NCBI GenBank assembly: GCA_902776375.1
Contig: CACYPV010000015.1
Location: 439 to 51,429, forward strand
DNA: 50,991 nucleotides
From: an uncultured Ruminococcus sp.
Lineage (GTDB): Bacteria > Bacillota > Clostridia > Oscillospirales > Acutalibacteraceae
Reading direction: 5' to 3'
Below the pieces are notes generated by a model. The model saw only the letters and a program-made list of their open reading frames with translations. It was not told where the DNA came from and did no database searches. Position numbers and translations under genes: made by a program. How positions within the stretch are numbered: position 1 is the stretch's first letter; each line of letters opens with the position of its first letter. Below, one piece after another: positions 17,016 through 25,728 of the stretch.

Positions 17016-17034
17016 AGAAATGTTATACAGTATT
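17003..17034. promoter_or_regulatory. Candidate operator: 12-bp inverted repeat over the proS -10 and start site
   Basis: AATACTGTATAA (17003-17014) and TTATACAGTATT (17023-17034) are perfect inverted repeats separated by 8 bases. The left arm contains most of the -10 and is mostly upstream of the expected start near 17021, so this is a DNA site rather than an RNA hairpin. No T-box elements are visible. Confidence 0.65.
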
Positions 17035-17058
17035 AATAACTCTAACGGAGGAGTAAAT

Positions 17059-18498
17059 ATGGCTGACAATAAAAAAATGGTCGAGGCTATCACCGGCCGC
17101 GACGTTGATTTTGCAAAATGGTACACCGATATCGTCAAAAAGGCGGAGCTCGTTGATTATTCGGGCGTAAAGGGCTGCATGGTCATCCGCCCCTACGGCT
17201 ACGCGATCTGGGAGCTTATCCAGCAGGATATGGACAGACGCTTTAAGGAGACGGGTCACGAGAACGTATACATGCCCATGTTCATTCCCGAGAGCCTTTT
17301 GCAGAAGGAGAAGGATCACGTCGAGGGCTTCGCGCCCGAGTGCGCGTGGGTCACTATCGGCGGTCAGGAAAAGCTCACCGAGCGCCTCGCCGTTCGCCCC
17401 ACCTCCGAAACGCTTTTTTGCGAGCACTATAAAAAGGTCATCAACACCTACCGCGACCTGCCCAAGCTCTACAATCAGTGGTGCAGCGTCGTAAGATGGG
17501 AAAAGACCACCCGCCCCTTCCTGCGCACCTCCGAGTTCCTCTGGCAGGAGGGTCACACCATGCACGCCACCGCAGAGGAGGCGCAGGAGGAAACCCTGCG
17601 CATGCTCAACGTTTATAATGATTTTTACAAGGAGACCCTCGCTATCCCCGCGGTCATCGGTCAGAAAACCGAGAAGGAGAAATTCGCGGGCGCCGAGGCG
17701 ACCTACACCATAGAGCCGATGATGCACAACGGCGTCGCGCTTCAGGGCGGCACCTCGCACTACTTCGGCGACGGCTTTGCCAAGAGCTTCGGTATAACCT
17801 ATGCCGGCAAGGACAACAAGCTGCACTTCCCGCACCAGACCTCATGGGGCACCTCAACAAGAATGATCGGCGCGCTCATCATGGTTCACAGCGACGACGA
17901 CGGACTTGTTCTGCCCCCGAAGATCGCGCCTATACAGATCGCTATCATCCCCGTCGCGCAGCACAAGGAAGGCGTGCTTGAAAAGGCGAACGAGCTTAAA
18001 GCTGAGCTTCAAAAGACCTACCGCGTGAAGCTTGACGATTCCGATCACGCTCCCGGCTGGAAGTTCGCTGAGTACGAGATGAAGGGCGTGCCCGTGCGCG
18101 TCGAGATAGGCCCCAAGGATATCGAAAAGGGTCAGTGCGTCGTGGTCCGCCGCGACACCAGAGAAAAGGCGTTCGTGCCTCTCGACAGCCTCGGCGATTT
18201 CATCGCGGAGCTCATGGTCAAGATACACGACGATATGTACGACCGCGCGCTTAAAAATACTATCGAAAAGACCTTCACGGCTGCAAGCCACGAGGAATTT
18301 TTGGATATCGCCGCCAACAAGCCCGGCTTTATCAAGGCTATGTGGTGCGGCGACAGCGCCTGCGAGGATCAGCTCAAGGACGAGACCGGCGGTGTGAAGA
18401 GCCGCTGCATCCCCTTTGAGGAGGAGCACATTTCAGACGTATGCGTGTGCTGCGGCAAGCCCGCCAAGCATATGGTTTACTGGGGAAAGCAGTACTAA
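17059..18498 (+). CDS. proS: Prolyl-tRNA synthetase (archaeal/eukaryotic type)
   Basis: 479 residues from ATG 17059 behind GGAGGAG. Class II core with RPTSET motif 2 region, then anticodon-binding domain (about 270-375) and the C-terminal zinc-like domain (CGDSACEDQ...CVCCGK) ending in a terminal tyrosine, features of the ProS3 type. It lacks the INS editing insert of the bacterial type. This type occurs in a subset of Firmicutes. Transcribed alone, under a putative operator. Confidence 0.95.
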   Translation: MADNKKMVEAITGRDVDFAKWYTDIVKKAELVDYSGVKGCMVIRPYGYAIWELIQQDMDRRFKETGHENVYMPMFIPESLLQKEKDHVEGFAPECAWVTIGGQEKLTERLAVRPTSETLFCEHYKKVINTYRDLPKLYNQWCSVVRWEKTTRPFLRTSEFLWQEGHTMHATAEEAQEETLRMLNVYNDFYKETLAIPAVIGQKTEKEKFAGAEATYTIEPMMHNGVALQGGTSHYFGDGFAKSFGITYAGKDNKLHFPHQTSWGTSTRMIGALIMVHSDDDGLVLPPKIAPIQIAIIPVAQHKEGVLEKANELKAELQKTYRVKLDDSDHAPGWKFAEYEMKGVPVRVEIGPKDIEKGQCVVVRRDTREKAFVPLDSLGDFIAELMVKIHDDMYDRALKNTIEKTFTAASHEEFLDIAANKPGFIKAMWCGDSACEDQLKDETGGVKSRCIPFEEEHISDVCVCCGKPAKHMVYWGKQY

Positions 18499-18501
18499 AG
18501 A

Positions 18502-18600
18502 ATAATGAATGATGAATAATCAATAGTGAATAATGAAGGGTGGGCTTCGCCCACACCCGATTTGTATTCGGAGCGGAGCGACCCTTGATTGTCAATTGCC
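18502..18600. repeat. Heptamer array plus hairpin core between proS and metA
   Basis: Five units ATAATGA/ATGATGA/ATAATCA/ATAGTGA (18502-18536), then hairpin GGGTGGGC-ttc-GCCCACACC (18538-18556), then GGAGCGGAGCGACCC and a single GATTGTCAATTG end. Same plan as 7729-7909 with one array largely missing. No riboswitch is visible in this gap. Confidence 0.85.
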
Positions 18601-18622
18601 ATGAAAGAAAGGAGGAGTGAAA

Positions 18623-19552
18623 ATGCCGATAAAAGTCCAAAGCAATCTGCCTGCGATAAAAGTGCTCGAAAGTGAGAACATCTTCGTCATGCCCGACGAA
18701 GTAGCGCTGAAGCAGGACATCCGTCCGCTTAAAATACTGATATTGAATCTGATGCCGACCAAGGTCACGACCGAGACCCAGCTTCTCAGGCTTCTGGGCA
18801 ACACGCCGCTGCAAATAGATATCGAGCTTTTGCAGATGGCTACTCACACCTCCAAAAACACCTCGCCCCACCACCTCACGACGTTTTACAAGACGTTCGA
18901 TCAGATAAAGGACGAAAACTACGACGGTCTTATCATCACCGGCGCGCCCGTTGAGCAGATACCTTTTGAGGAGGTCGACTACTGGGACGAGCTGTGCGAG
19001 ATAATGGACTGGGCGGACGAGAACGTTTACTCCACCTTCCACATCTGCTGGGGCGCTCAGGCGGGGCTGTATTATCATTACGGCATCCCTAAGTATCAGT
19101 TTGATAAAAAGCTCAGCGGCATTTACGCGCACAAGGTATTGAAGCCGAAAAATCCGCTTATGCGCGGCTTTGACGACACATTTCAAATACCTCATTCGCG
19201 CTATACGGGCGTTAGGGAAGAGGACATACGCAAGCACATGGGGCTCGAGATACTCGCAATGTCCGAAATGGCGGGACCGTCGGTCATCGTCAACCGCACG
19301 GGCAGGCACGTGTTCATCACGGGTCACGCCGAATATGACCGCGAGACCCTTGCGAACGAGTATTTCCGCGACCTGAGCAAGGGGCTGGAGATCGATATAC
19401 CCTACAACTATTTCCCGAACGACGACGCTTCGCTCACGCCGCCTATGGTTTGGCGCAGCAACGCGACGCTGCTGTATACGAACTGGCTGAACTACTTTGT
19501 ATATCAGGCTACTCCGTATGACCTCAGCACGCTCAAAAAGAAAAGGGGTTAA
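18623..19552 (+). CDS. metA: Homoserine O-acetyltransferase (MetA family)
   Basis: 309 residues from ATG 18623, seven bases after AAGGAGG; GTG 18617 is too close. First step of methionine synthesis, activating homoserine. By direct numbering C142 (HICWGAQAG) is the nucleophile and H235/E237 (GHAEYD) complete the site, the same numbers as in E. coli MetA. Residue 111 is Glu ([14 protein letters not shown]), the residue reported to favour acetyl-CoA over succinyl-CoA, so acetylation is predicted. No SAM riboswitch upstream. Confidence 0.93.
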   Translation: MPIKVQSNLPAIKVLESENIFVMPDEVALKQDIRPLKILILNLMPTKVTTETQLLRLLGNTPLQIDIELLQMATHTSKNTSPHHLTTFYKTFDQIKDENYDGLIITGAPVEQIPFEEVDYWDELCEIMDWADENVYSTFHICWGAQAGLYYHYGIPKYQFDKKLSGIYAHKVLKPKNPLMRGFDDTFQIPHSRYTGVREEDIRKHMGLEILAMSEMAGPSVIVNRTGRHVFITGHAEYDRETLANEYFRDLSKGLEIDIPYNYFPNDDASLTPPMVWRSNATLLYTNWLNYFVYQATPYDLSTLKKKRG

Positions 19553-19574
19553 ATACAAGAATCAGGAGCATGAC

Positions 19575-20216
19575 ATGATAAAAAAACGGTACACGCTCGG
19601 CGAAGAGATATTCAGCTCGGTAACGCACGGGGTCGGCACTGTGCTGGCGATCGGCGGAACGGCTGTTTTGCTTGTGATATCGGCGATTTTCGGAGACGCT
19701 CTCACAGTCGTGAGCTCGGCGATCTTCGGCGCGAGCATGATAGTGCTGTATTGTATGAGCACGCTTTATCACGCGATCTCAAACCCGAGGGCAAAGGCTT
19801 TTTTCCGCATAATGGATCACAATACCATATTTTTCCTTATCGCGGGGACATATACTCCGATAACGCTTTCGATTTTGCGCGGCGCGCTCGGCTGGACTTT
19901 GTTTGGTATAGTCTGGGGCGCTGCCGTAATAGGTATCACGCTCAACTCGATCGACCTGGAAAAATTCAGAAAGCCGTCGGTCGTTTGCTATATCCTTATG
20001 GGGTGGGTGATCATCATCGCTATCCACCCGCTGCTCAACTCCATGAGCCTGTTTTGCCTGTGGCTTTTGATCGCGGGCGGGGTATTCTATACCGTCGGAG
20101 TGATTTTTTACGCGATAAAAAAGGTCAGGTATTTTCATTCCATTTGGCATATATTCACTTTATTCGGAAGCTTGTGCCACTATTTCTGCATTTTGTTTGC
20201 GGCAATGGGTCATTGA
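19575..20216 (+). CDS. Hemolysin III / PAQR-family membrane protein
   Basis: 213 residues from ATG 19575 behind CAGGAG. Seven hydrophobic helices and the family histidines: STLYHAIS near residue 60, the DHNTIFFLIAGTYTPI block, and HSIWHIFTLFGSLCHYF near the end. Bacterial members (YqfA/HlyIII) are membrane proteins of uncertain function related to ceramidase-like hydrolases. Starts 22 bases after metA and probably shares its message. Confidence 0.9.
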   Translation: MIKKRYTLGEEIFSSVTHGVGTVLAIGGTAVLLVISAIFGDALTVVSSAIFGASMIVLYCMSTLYHAISNPRAKAFFRIMDHNTIFFLIAGTYTPITLSILRGALGWTLFGIVWGAAVIGITLNSIDLEKFRKPSVVCYILMGWVIIIAIHPLLNSMSLFCLWLLIAGGVFYTVGVIFYAIKKVRYFHSIWHIFTLFGSLCHYFCILFAAMGH

Positions 20217-20244
20217 TTTTGCATAAAACAATATACAGTAAAAG

Positions 20245-20273
20245 AAGCCGTCTTGAAAAAGGCGGCTTTTTTG
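20245..20273 (+). terminator. Terminator after the hemolysin III gene
   Basis: AAGCCGTCTT-gaaa-AAGGCGGCTT (one mismatch pair) followed by T4. Confidence 0.85.
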
Positions 20274-20345
20274 CGTTTGAATGAATAGTGTTTAGAATAT
20301 TAACGCAACGGATAAAAAATTCATATAATCTTCACAAAAAACATA

Positions 20346-20374
20346 TTGACTTTTTTGGTAAAATGTTCTAAAAT
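20346..20374 (+). promoter_or_regulatory. Promoter of the secreted beta-helix gene
   Basis: TTGACT at 20346-20351, 17-bp spacer, TAAAAT at 20369-20374. Confidence 0.75.
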
Positions 20375-20413
20375 GGAATAAACTACAGCAATATCTGCAA
20401 AGGGGGACGGGCT

Positions 20414-23071
20414 TTGAAATCACGCTTTTATAAAATTTTATCAGTCATTTCCGCGGCTCTCATGCTGCACGCCCTTGCTCCCCTGACAGCTTCGGCGGAC
20501 AGCGGAGCTAAAGGCGGTCAGACGCACGCCACCGAGATACGCGTGACCTCTGCGGAGATCCAGGCTAAAGGCGCGTTCAAGGCGATACAGGTCGCGCTGA
20601 ATTCCGCGCGCTACAGCGCCACAAAGGATAATGTTTACAAGGTGACCGTCGACCCCGGCAAGTACGAGCTTAAATCGGCGCTGCACATCTACAGCAACAC
20701 CGTTTTGTCGCTAAAGGACGTCACGCTGACGCGCAGCAAGCAGTCGCTTTCCAACATGATACGCACCGGCGACGACACGGCGGTGAACAAGGGGGCTACG
20801 GGCTACTCCGAAAACTCAAACATCACCATCGAGGGCGGCACGCTAAACGGCGGCGGCACGTCGAATACGATGGTCAAGGTCACGCACGCCGAGAATTTCA
20901 CGATGAACGGCACCGCGCTCGAAAACCTTAAAAACGCCCATATGGTCGAGGCGGCTGCGGTAGACGGCTTCACGGTCAAAAAATGCTCGTTCAAGAATCA
21001 GGTGCTCGATACCTACGGCGTGGGTTACGAGGCGATACAGCTCGACATCACAAAGGAAGGTCATATTTTCGGGTGCCGCTCCGAGGCGATCACCATGAGG
21101 AACGTGCGCATCGACAGCTGCAGCTTTACCAACGTACCGCGCGGCGTGGGCACTCATACGCAGATACTCAACTGCCCGTTTGACGGGATTGTCATCACCA
21201 ACAACACCTTCAAGGATATCAAGAGCGCGGCTATTCAGGGCGAAAACTGGAAGAACGTGAAGATCACGAACAACCGCATAGAGAAAACTCCGCGCGGCAT
21301 CGCGATCTATTCGGTGTTCAAGGACGCTCAGTGCGCCTTCAAGGCGAGCTTTATCTCAAAAGAGGGCAAAACCAAAACCGCCATACCGGATTCTTTCCAA
21401 AAGCCGTTCAATTCGAACATAATGATCTCCGGAAACGTCATAACCGACTGCGGCACCGTTAAAGACAAGTACGCCAATTACGAGCCCTGCGCCATCACCA
21501 TACAGGGGCAGGAGCTGAAAAAGGCGCTCAAAATGAACAGCGACGGCAGCGCGGGTTATCCCAAGGGGAACTATTACATCAGCGGCGTCACCGTTAAAAA
21601 CAACACCATAAACACGGCGGGCGACGGAATTTATCTTAACGACGTGCGCAATATCGCCGTTAAGGACAACACCATAAAGTGCTCGAAAACCAGCCTCACG
21701 AAAAAGGTTTTCAATCCCATTACCTCGCTGACGGTCAATTTTAATACGATAAGCGGCAACACGGTAGAGTCCGCGCCGTATCATGGAATGGAGCTCGCTG
21801 ACTCAGCGATAAAGGAGATAAAGTCAAACAACATCTCAAACGTTCCGCGCGACGGAATCATCCTTGAAGCTAAGTCAAAGGTAACGGGAACGATCACCGG
21901 CAACTTCATAACAAACGCCTCTAATTACGGAATAAACATCCGGCCAAACTGCGCCGGCGGAAAGATATCCGGCAACGTTATCAGCGGCTGCGCCAAGGGA
22001 GCGATAAGGCAGGAGAACAAGGCGACGGTGAATGTGGGCAGCAACTACTATTCTCTGGCAAATATGACCTCGCTTAAGCTCAACAGGCAGTCGATAAACA
22101 TGGGCGAAAAGGAAAAGTTCACGCTTATAGCGTCCTACTCGCCTGTCAATACGATAGCTAAATTCACGTGGGCAAGCAGCGCCCCCGAGGTCGCGACGGT
22201 AAATAAACACGGCGTGGTAACGGCAAAGGGCTTTGGCGAGGCGGACATTACCGTTAAAGCCTCCAACGGCAAAAAAGCGACGTGCCACGTTAAGGTCATG
22301 CCGGCGCCTGAAAGCCTGACGCTTAACGCCAGCATGATAACCATAGGCAAGGGCGAGACCTTCGATCTCGACAGCAAGCTTTCCGAAGGAACCGGGGCGC
22401 GCGCCGTTGAGTATACGTCAAACAACCCGTCCTCGGTCAAGGTCGAAAAGGCGGGCGGACTTGTGACGGGATTAAGCGAGGGCACCGCCACGATCGCGGC
22501 GGAAACCTTCAACGGCATCCACGCGGGCTGCAACGTTATTGTAAAATCCGCGCCGAGCGATATTTGGTTCGACAAGGGCGAGATAAGCGCGGGCGTCGGT
22601 GAGACCGACAAGCTTGAGGTCATCCTTCCCGAAGGTTCCGCTTCCTACAGCATGGTCTACAAATCGAGCGACGACAAGGTCGTTTCGGTCGATCAGGACG
22701 GCGCTATATCGGCGCTTTCCGAGGGCTCTGCCACAATAACCGCAACCGCCTTTAACGGCGCAACCGCCTATTGCTTCATCACCGTAAAGAAGGAGCCTAC
22801 GGGCGTGTCGTTTGGCGCTCAGAGCTACACCGCGATAGTTGGCGAACCGCTGCAGCCTGAGGTCGTATGCGACGAGGGCACCGCCTCAAACGCCCTGGTC
22901 TTCCAGTCGAGTGACCGCGACATTTGCCGTGTGAACCGCACAACGGGCGAGCTCACACCTAAAAAGCCCGGAGTAGTCACCATCACCGTCAGGACCTACA
23001 ACCGGCAGTACGCGACGTGCAAGGTCACGGTGACTGAACCTGAAAAGGTTTCAAAAGATTTAAAAAATTAA
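20414..23071 (+). CDS. Secreted parallel beta-helix protein with four Big2 domains
   Basis: 885 residues, TTG start behind GGGGGA. Signal peptide at 1-28 (ILSVISAALMLHALAPLTASA). Residues about 50-545 are a right-handed beta helix: repeating N-N-T-I and SGN-I turns (ITNNTFKDI, ISGNVITDC, VKNNTINTA, VKDNTIKCS, ITGNFITNA). Residues 550-875 are four bacterial Ig-like (Big2) repeats of about 80 residues, each with a VTxxG-x-ATI pattern. The fold suggests a polysaccharide-binding or lyase protein; catalytic residues cannot be assigned. No LPxTG anchor or S-layer domain is seen, so it may be released. Monocistronic. Confidence 0.8.
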   Translation: MKSRFYKILSVISAALMLHALAPLTASADSGAKGGQTHATEIRVTSAEIQAKGAFKAIQVALNSARYSATKDNVYKVTVDPGKYELKSALHIYSNTVLSLKDVTLTRSKQSLSNMIRTGDDTAVNKGATGYSENSNITIEGGTLNGGGTSNTMVKVTHAENFTMNGTALENLKNAHMVEAAAVDGFTVKKCSFKNQVLDTYGVGYEAIQLDITKEGHIFGCRSEAITMRNVRIDSCSFTNVPRGVGTHTQILNCPFDGIVITNNTFKDIKSAAIQGENWKNVKITNNRIEKTPRGIAIYSVFKDAQCAFKASFISKEGKTKTAIPDSFQKPFNSNIMISGNVITDCGTVKDKYANYEPCAITIQGQELKKALKMNSDGSAGYPKGNYYISGVTVKNNTINTAGDGIYLNDVRNIAVKDNTIKCSKTSLTKKVFNPITSLTVNFNTISGNTVESAPYHGMELADSAIKEIKSNNISNVPRDGIILEAKSKVTGTITGNFITNASNYGINIRPNCAGGKISGNVISGCAKGAIRQENKATVNVGSNYYSLANMTSLKLNRQSINMGEKEKFTLIASYSPVNTIAKFTWASSAPEVATVNKHGVVTAKGFGEADITVKASNGKKATCHVKVMPAPESLTLNASMITIGKGETFDLDSKLSEGTGARAVEYTSNNPSSVKVEKAGGLVTGLSEGTATIAAETFNGIHAGCNVIVKSAPSDIWFDKGEISAGVGETDKLEVILPEGSASYSMVYKSSDDKVVSVDQDGAISALSEGSATITATAFNGATAYCFITVKKEPTGVSFGAQSYTAIVGEPLQPEVVCDEGTASNALVFQSSDRDICRVNRTTGELTPKKPGVVTITVRTYNRQYATCKVTVTEPEKVSKDLKN

Positions 23072-23091
23072 AAATTTTTCATCATTTCAAA

Positions 23092-23127
23092 AGCGTTCCG
23101 TTTTTATGGCGGAACGCTCATTTTTTC
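23092..23127 (+). terminator. Terminator of the beta-helix gene
   Basis: AGCGTTCCG (23092-23100) pairs with CGGAACGCT (23110-23118), then CATTTTTTC. Confidence 0.9.
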
Positions 23128-23225
23128 AGGGTTTTTGCGGTGCCGGGGGCATTTGACTCAGGAACTGTAAGGCCATTGAATTTGGAATAAAGAAATAAAA
23201 AAATCAAAAAAATTACAATAAAGCC

Positions 23226-23254
23226 TTGATTTTTCCGGTTTTATATATTATAAT
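23226..23254 (+). promoter_or_regulatory. Promoter of the dcw cluster (PmraZ)
   Basis: TTGATT at 23226-23231, 17-bp spacer, TATAAT at 23249-23254. Confidence 0.85.
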
Positions 23255-23260
23255 TAATTC

Positions 23261-23290
23261 AAATGGTGTCATTTCGTGTCATTTTGTGTG
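23261..23290 (+). promoter_or_regulatory. MraZ-box-like direct repeats, 10-bp period
   Basis: Three consecutive decamers, aaatGGTGTC, atttCGTGTC, attTTGTGTG, place GTGT every 10 bp right at the expected start of transcription. MraZ proteins are known to bind closely spaced short direct repeats upstream of their own gene, so autorepression is likely. Confidence 0.7.
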
Positions 23291-23339
23291 TTTTATGAAC
23301 GGAATGGCACCCCAATTAACTAATAACGGAGGTGGGCAA

Positions 23340-23759
23340 ATGTTCTCGGGTATGTCGAATCATTCGGTTGACGCAAAGGGCAGAATAGTTTTGCCCGCCA
23401 AATTTCGCGAAGAGCTTGGAGAAAGCTTTTATATAGCGCGGGGCTTCGGCAATCCGTGCATTCAGGCGATGTCGAAGGAACAGTTCGACGTTTTGTCCTC
23501 CAGAATAATGGAGCTGCCCGCCGACAAGGCTATGGCGCTGCAGTACAGTTTTACCGCGACCGCCGTTGAGGTAGCGCCGAACGCTTCGGGCAGAGTAATG
23601 CTTCCGCAGGCGCTGCGTGAATTCGCAAAGATCGAGGGCGACGCGCTGGTCATCGGCATGAACAACCGTATCGAGATCTGGAGCAGCAAGCGGTTCGAGC
23701 AGTTTATCGAATCACAGAAGGACACCATTGCCGAGGCGCTTACCATGCTGAGGCTGTAG
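23340..23759 (+). CDS. mraZ: Transcriptional regulator MraZ
   Basis: 139 residues from ATG 23340 behind GGAGGTGG. Two tandem AbrB/SpoVT-like half domains, each with the family loop: DAKGRIVLPAKFREEL near residue 11 and NASGRVMLPQALREFA near 83. Represses the dcw operon. Upstream in-frame codons to 23226 cover the promoter and are not coding. Nine bases before rsmH. Confidence 0.95.
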   Translation: MFSGMSNHSVDAKGRIVLPAKFREELGESFYIARGFGNPCIQAMSKEQFDVLSSRIMELPADKAMALQYSFTATAVEVAPNASGRVMLPQALREFAKIEGDALVIGMNNRIEIWSSKRFEQFIESQKDTIAEALTMLRL

Positions 23760-23768
23760 GAGGAAGAA

Positions 23769-24692
23769 ATGGATTTCTCGCACATTCCCGTCCTTCTTCA
23801 GGAAACTATAGACGGACTTGATATAAAGGAAAACGGCATATATGTCGACGGCACCGCAGGCGGCGGCGGACACAGCTCTGAAATACTCAAACGCCTGACA
23901 ACGGGCAAGCTGATCTCGATAGATCAGGATCCCGACGCTATAAAGACCCTGACCCAGCGGTTCAAGGACAACGAGAACGCCATTATAGTAAAAGGCAACT
24001 TCGGCAACATGAAGGATTTGCTGGAGCTGCGCGGCGTCGGTAGGGTAGACGGCGTGCTGTTTGACCTGGGCGTAAGCTCGCATCAGCTCGACACCGCCGA
24101 AAGGGGCTTTTCCTTTCACGAGGACGCTCCGCTGGATATGCGAATGAGCCAAAGCGGAGTCAGCGCCGAGGAGCTTGTTAACACTCTGCCGTACGAGGAA
24201 CTGCGCAGGATCATCTTTGAGTACGGCGAGGAGAAGTACGCGCCGGCTATAGCAAAGGGCATAATAGCCGCAAGGGAGCAGGAGCCCATAACGACTACCC
24301 TGCAGCTTGCGGAGATAATAAAGGCGAACGTTCCGCAGAAGGTGCGCCGCGAGGGACACCCCGCCAGAAAAACCTTTCAGGCTATAAGGATAGCCGTAAA
24401 CGACGAGCTAAACGTGCTGAGCAGGGGCTTGGACGACGCGTTCAAGCTGCTGGGCAGAGGCGGAAGGCTGGCTGTCATCACCTTCCATTCGCTTGAGGAC
24501 AGGATAGTCAAGCAGAGAATGGCGAGCTGGTGTCAAGGCTGCATTTGCCCCAAGGATTTCCCCGTTTGCGTCTGCGGAAACAAGCCAAAAGCAAAATTAG
24601 TCAACAAAAAACCTGTTTGTGCAAATGAAACAGAATTGACTAAAAACCCCAGAGCAAGGAGTGCAAAGTTGAGAATTTGCGAAAAAATTTAA
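23769..24692 (+). CDS. rsmH: 16S rRNA m4C1402 methyltransferase RsmH
   Basis: 307 residues. SAM site DGTAGGGGHS near residue 30, LFDLGVSSHQLD near 100, and the C-terminal CICPKDFPVCVCG cysteine block. Normal length. Preceded by AGGAGGAAG; pairs with mraZ at the head of the dcw cluster. Confidence 0.97.
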   Translation: MDFSHIPVLLQETIDGLDIKENGIYVDGTAGGGGHSSEILKRLTTGKLISIDQDPDAIKTLTQRFKDNENAIIVKGNFGNMKDLLELRGVGRVDGVLFDLGVSSHQLDTAERGFSFHEDAPLDMRMSQSGVSAEELVNTLPYEELRRIIFEYGEEKYAPAIAKGIIAAREQEPITTTLQLAEIIKANVPQKVRREGHPARKTFQAIRIAVNDELNVLSRGLDDAFKLLGRGGRLAVITFHSLEDRIVKQRMASWCQGCICPKDFPVCVCGNKPKAKLVNKKPVCANETELTKNPRARSAKLRICEKI

Positions 24693-24710
24693 AAAAATTT
24701 CTCTCAGCTA

Positions 24711-24739
24711 TAGACAAAAGCTCAATTATGTAGTAAAAT
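24711..24739 (+). promoter_or_regulatory. Candidate promoter ahead of ftsL-like gene
   Basis: TAGACA at 24711-24716, 17-bp spacer, TAAAAT at 24734-24739. It lies in a 270-base AT-rich gap that also holds a perfect palindrome at 24769-24782 and a weaker TTGAAA-N17-ACAATA pair near 24882. Confidence 0.5.
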
Positions 24740-24768
24740 TATAACAAAGTTGTAAAGATTTCCGTAAC

Positions 24769-24782
24769 CACAAGCGCTTGTG
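24769..24782. promoter_or_regulatory. 14-bp perfect palindrome CACAAGCGCTTGTG
   Basis: CACAAGC followed directly by GCTTGTG, about 25 bases downstream of the expected start from the 24734 -10. Without a T run it is not a normal terminator; protein site or leader hairpin. Confidence 0.5.
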
Positions 24783-24972
24783 CTCAGGCGCTTAAAGGTC
24801 ACAAAATATGCGAAATAGTCCAATTCTTACGGCAATATTCGATATATTCGGTCAATTATGCCGAAAGAAATTGTTAAAATTTTGAAACTTTTTTGCTTTA
24901 TGGAACAATAAAGCGACCAAAGTGTGTTTTATGAGAATTTTTTGATATACAGAAAGGCACAAGGTGCGTAAT

Positions 24973-25518
24973 ATGGCATATTCAAATGAGAATGCTGCTT
25001 ATGATCTGAGTCTCTTCGACGATGAGCTCAATTATTCCGCGGCCGCTCCCAAGCGTCGTCACGACGAGGAAGAGCATAGGCGCGGAAGAAAAAAGCAGAG
25101 TCAACATAATAAGGTAGTAAAGCTCCCCGAGTCGGAGCTGATGAAGAACAGACGACGCAGACACAACCCCGTCAAGCTCGTTATGGGAGGCATCGGCGCA
25201 GCGATAGTTACATTCGTTATCGGCATTATCATCGTGGGACAGGTTCAGCTTACCGAGCTCAACCAGGATATCATCACGGCGGAGCAAACTCTCGCCGACA
25301 CTGAAAGTGTTTTGATCCAAAACCAAATGAAGGTAGAAAGCGCTCTCTCCGATGCGGAAATCGAAAAGCACGCCGCAGAGGTGGGCATGACTAAGGCTTC
25401 CAACGCTCAAAAGGAATTTGTGGCGCTGGAAAACAGCGATAAGGCTGAGGTGTCCGAGCAGAAGGACGGCAACATCTTTACCCGCTTTTTTGAATCTTTG
25501 GGAAATCTGTGGTCATAA
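24973..25518 (+). CDS. ftsL: FtsL-like divisome protein
   Basis: 181 residues from ATG 24973 (AAGGTG upstream; GTG 24964 is within that site). Plan of FtsL: a charged cytoplasmic N-terminus (unusually long, ~70 residues, rich in Arg/His/Glu), one membrane helix near 68-90, then a coiled coil (LTELNQDIITAEQTLADTESVLIQNQMK). Sequence identity to FtsL is always low, so the call rests on architecture and the place between rsmH and the PBP gene. Partner of DivIC/FtsB and DivIB in septal wall synthesis. Confidence 0.75.
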   Translation: MAYSNENAAYDLSLFDDELNYSAAAPKRRHDEEEHRRGRKKQSQHNKVVKLPESELMKNRRRRHNPVKLVMGGIGAAIVTFVIGIIIVGQVQLTELNQDIITAEQTLADTESVLIQNQMKVESALSDAEIEKHAAEVGMTKASNAQKEFVALENSDKAEVSEQKDGNIFTRFFESLGNLWS

Positions 25519-25555
25519 CGTTCATTGCGTTCAAATAAATATATAGTAAGGAATG

Positions 25556-25586
25556 AGAGTTAAGACTGTGTCTTGACTCTTTTTCA
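25556..25586 (+). terminator. Terminator after ftsL-like gene
   Basis: AGAGTTAAGAC (25556-25566) pairs with GTCTTGACTCT (25570-25580, one G-T pair), then TTTTTC. Confidence 0.85.
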
Positions 25587-25654
25587 ATATTTCCGATTGT
25601 TGATTTTATATCATTTATCGCCTGAATTATCACACAATTTTCAGATTAAAACGA

Positions 25655-25683
25655 TTGAAATAAAGCAAAAAATCTGATATAAT
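25655..25683 (+). promoter_or_regulatory. Promoter of pbp-mraY-ftsW
   Basis: TTGAAA at 25655-25660, 17-bp spacer, extended -10 TGATATAAT ending at 25683. Confidence 0.8.
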
Positions 25684-25728
25684 AAATAGATTAAAGCACT
25701 CCGCTAACGCGGGAAAGGAGGAGGTTGT

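Noticed and set aside
17003-17034. LexA-box resemblance (CTGT ... ACAG) at proS
   Set aside because: The half-site distance is 16 bp rather than 8 and the Gram-positive SOS box is different; treated as an unknown operator.
16941-17058. T-box leader for proS
   Set aside because: The leader is about 40 bases, with no antiterminator, specifier loop or AGGGTGG-type T-box word.
18499-18622. SAM riboswitch ahead of metA
   Set aside because: The gap is filled by a heptamer repeat and a simple hairpin also found elsewhere; no riboswitch core.
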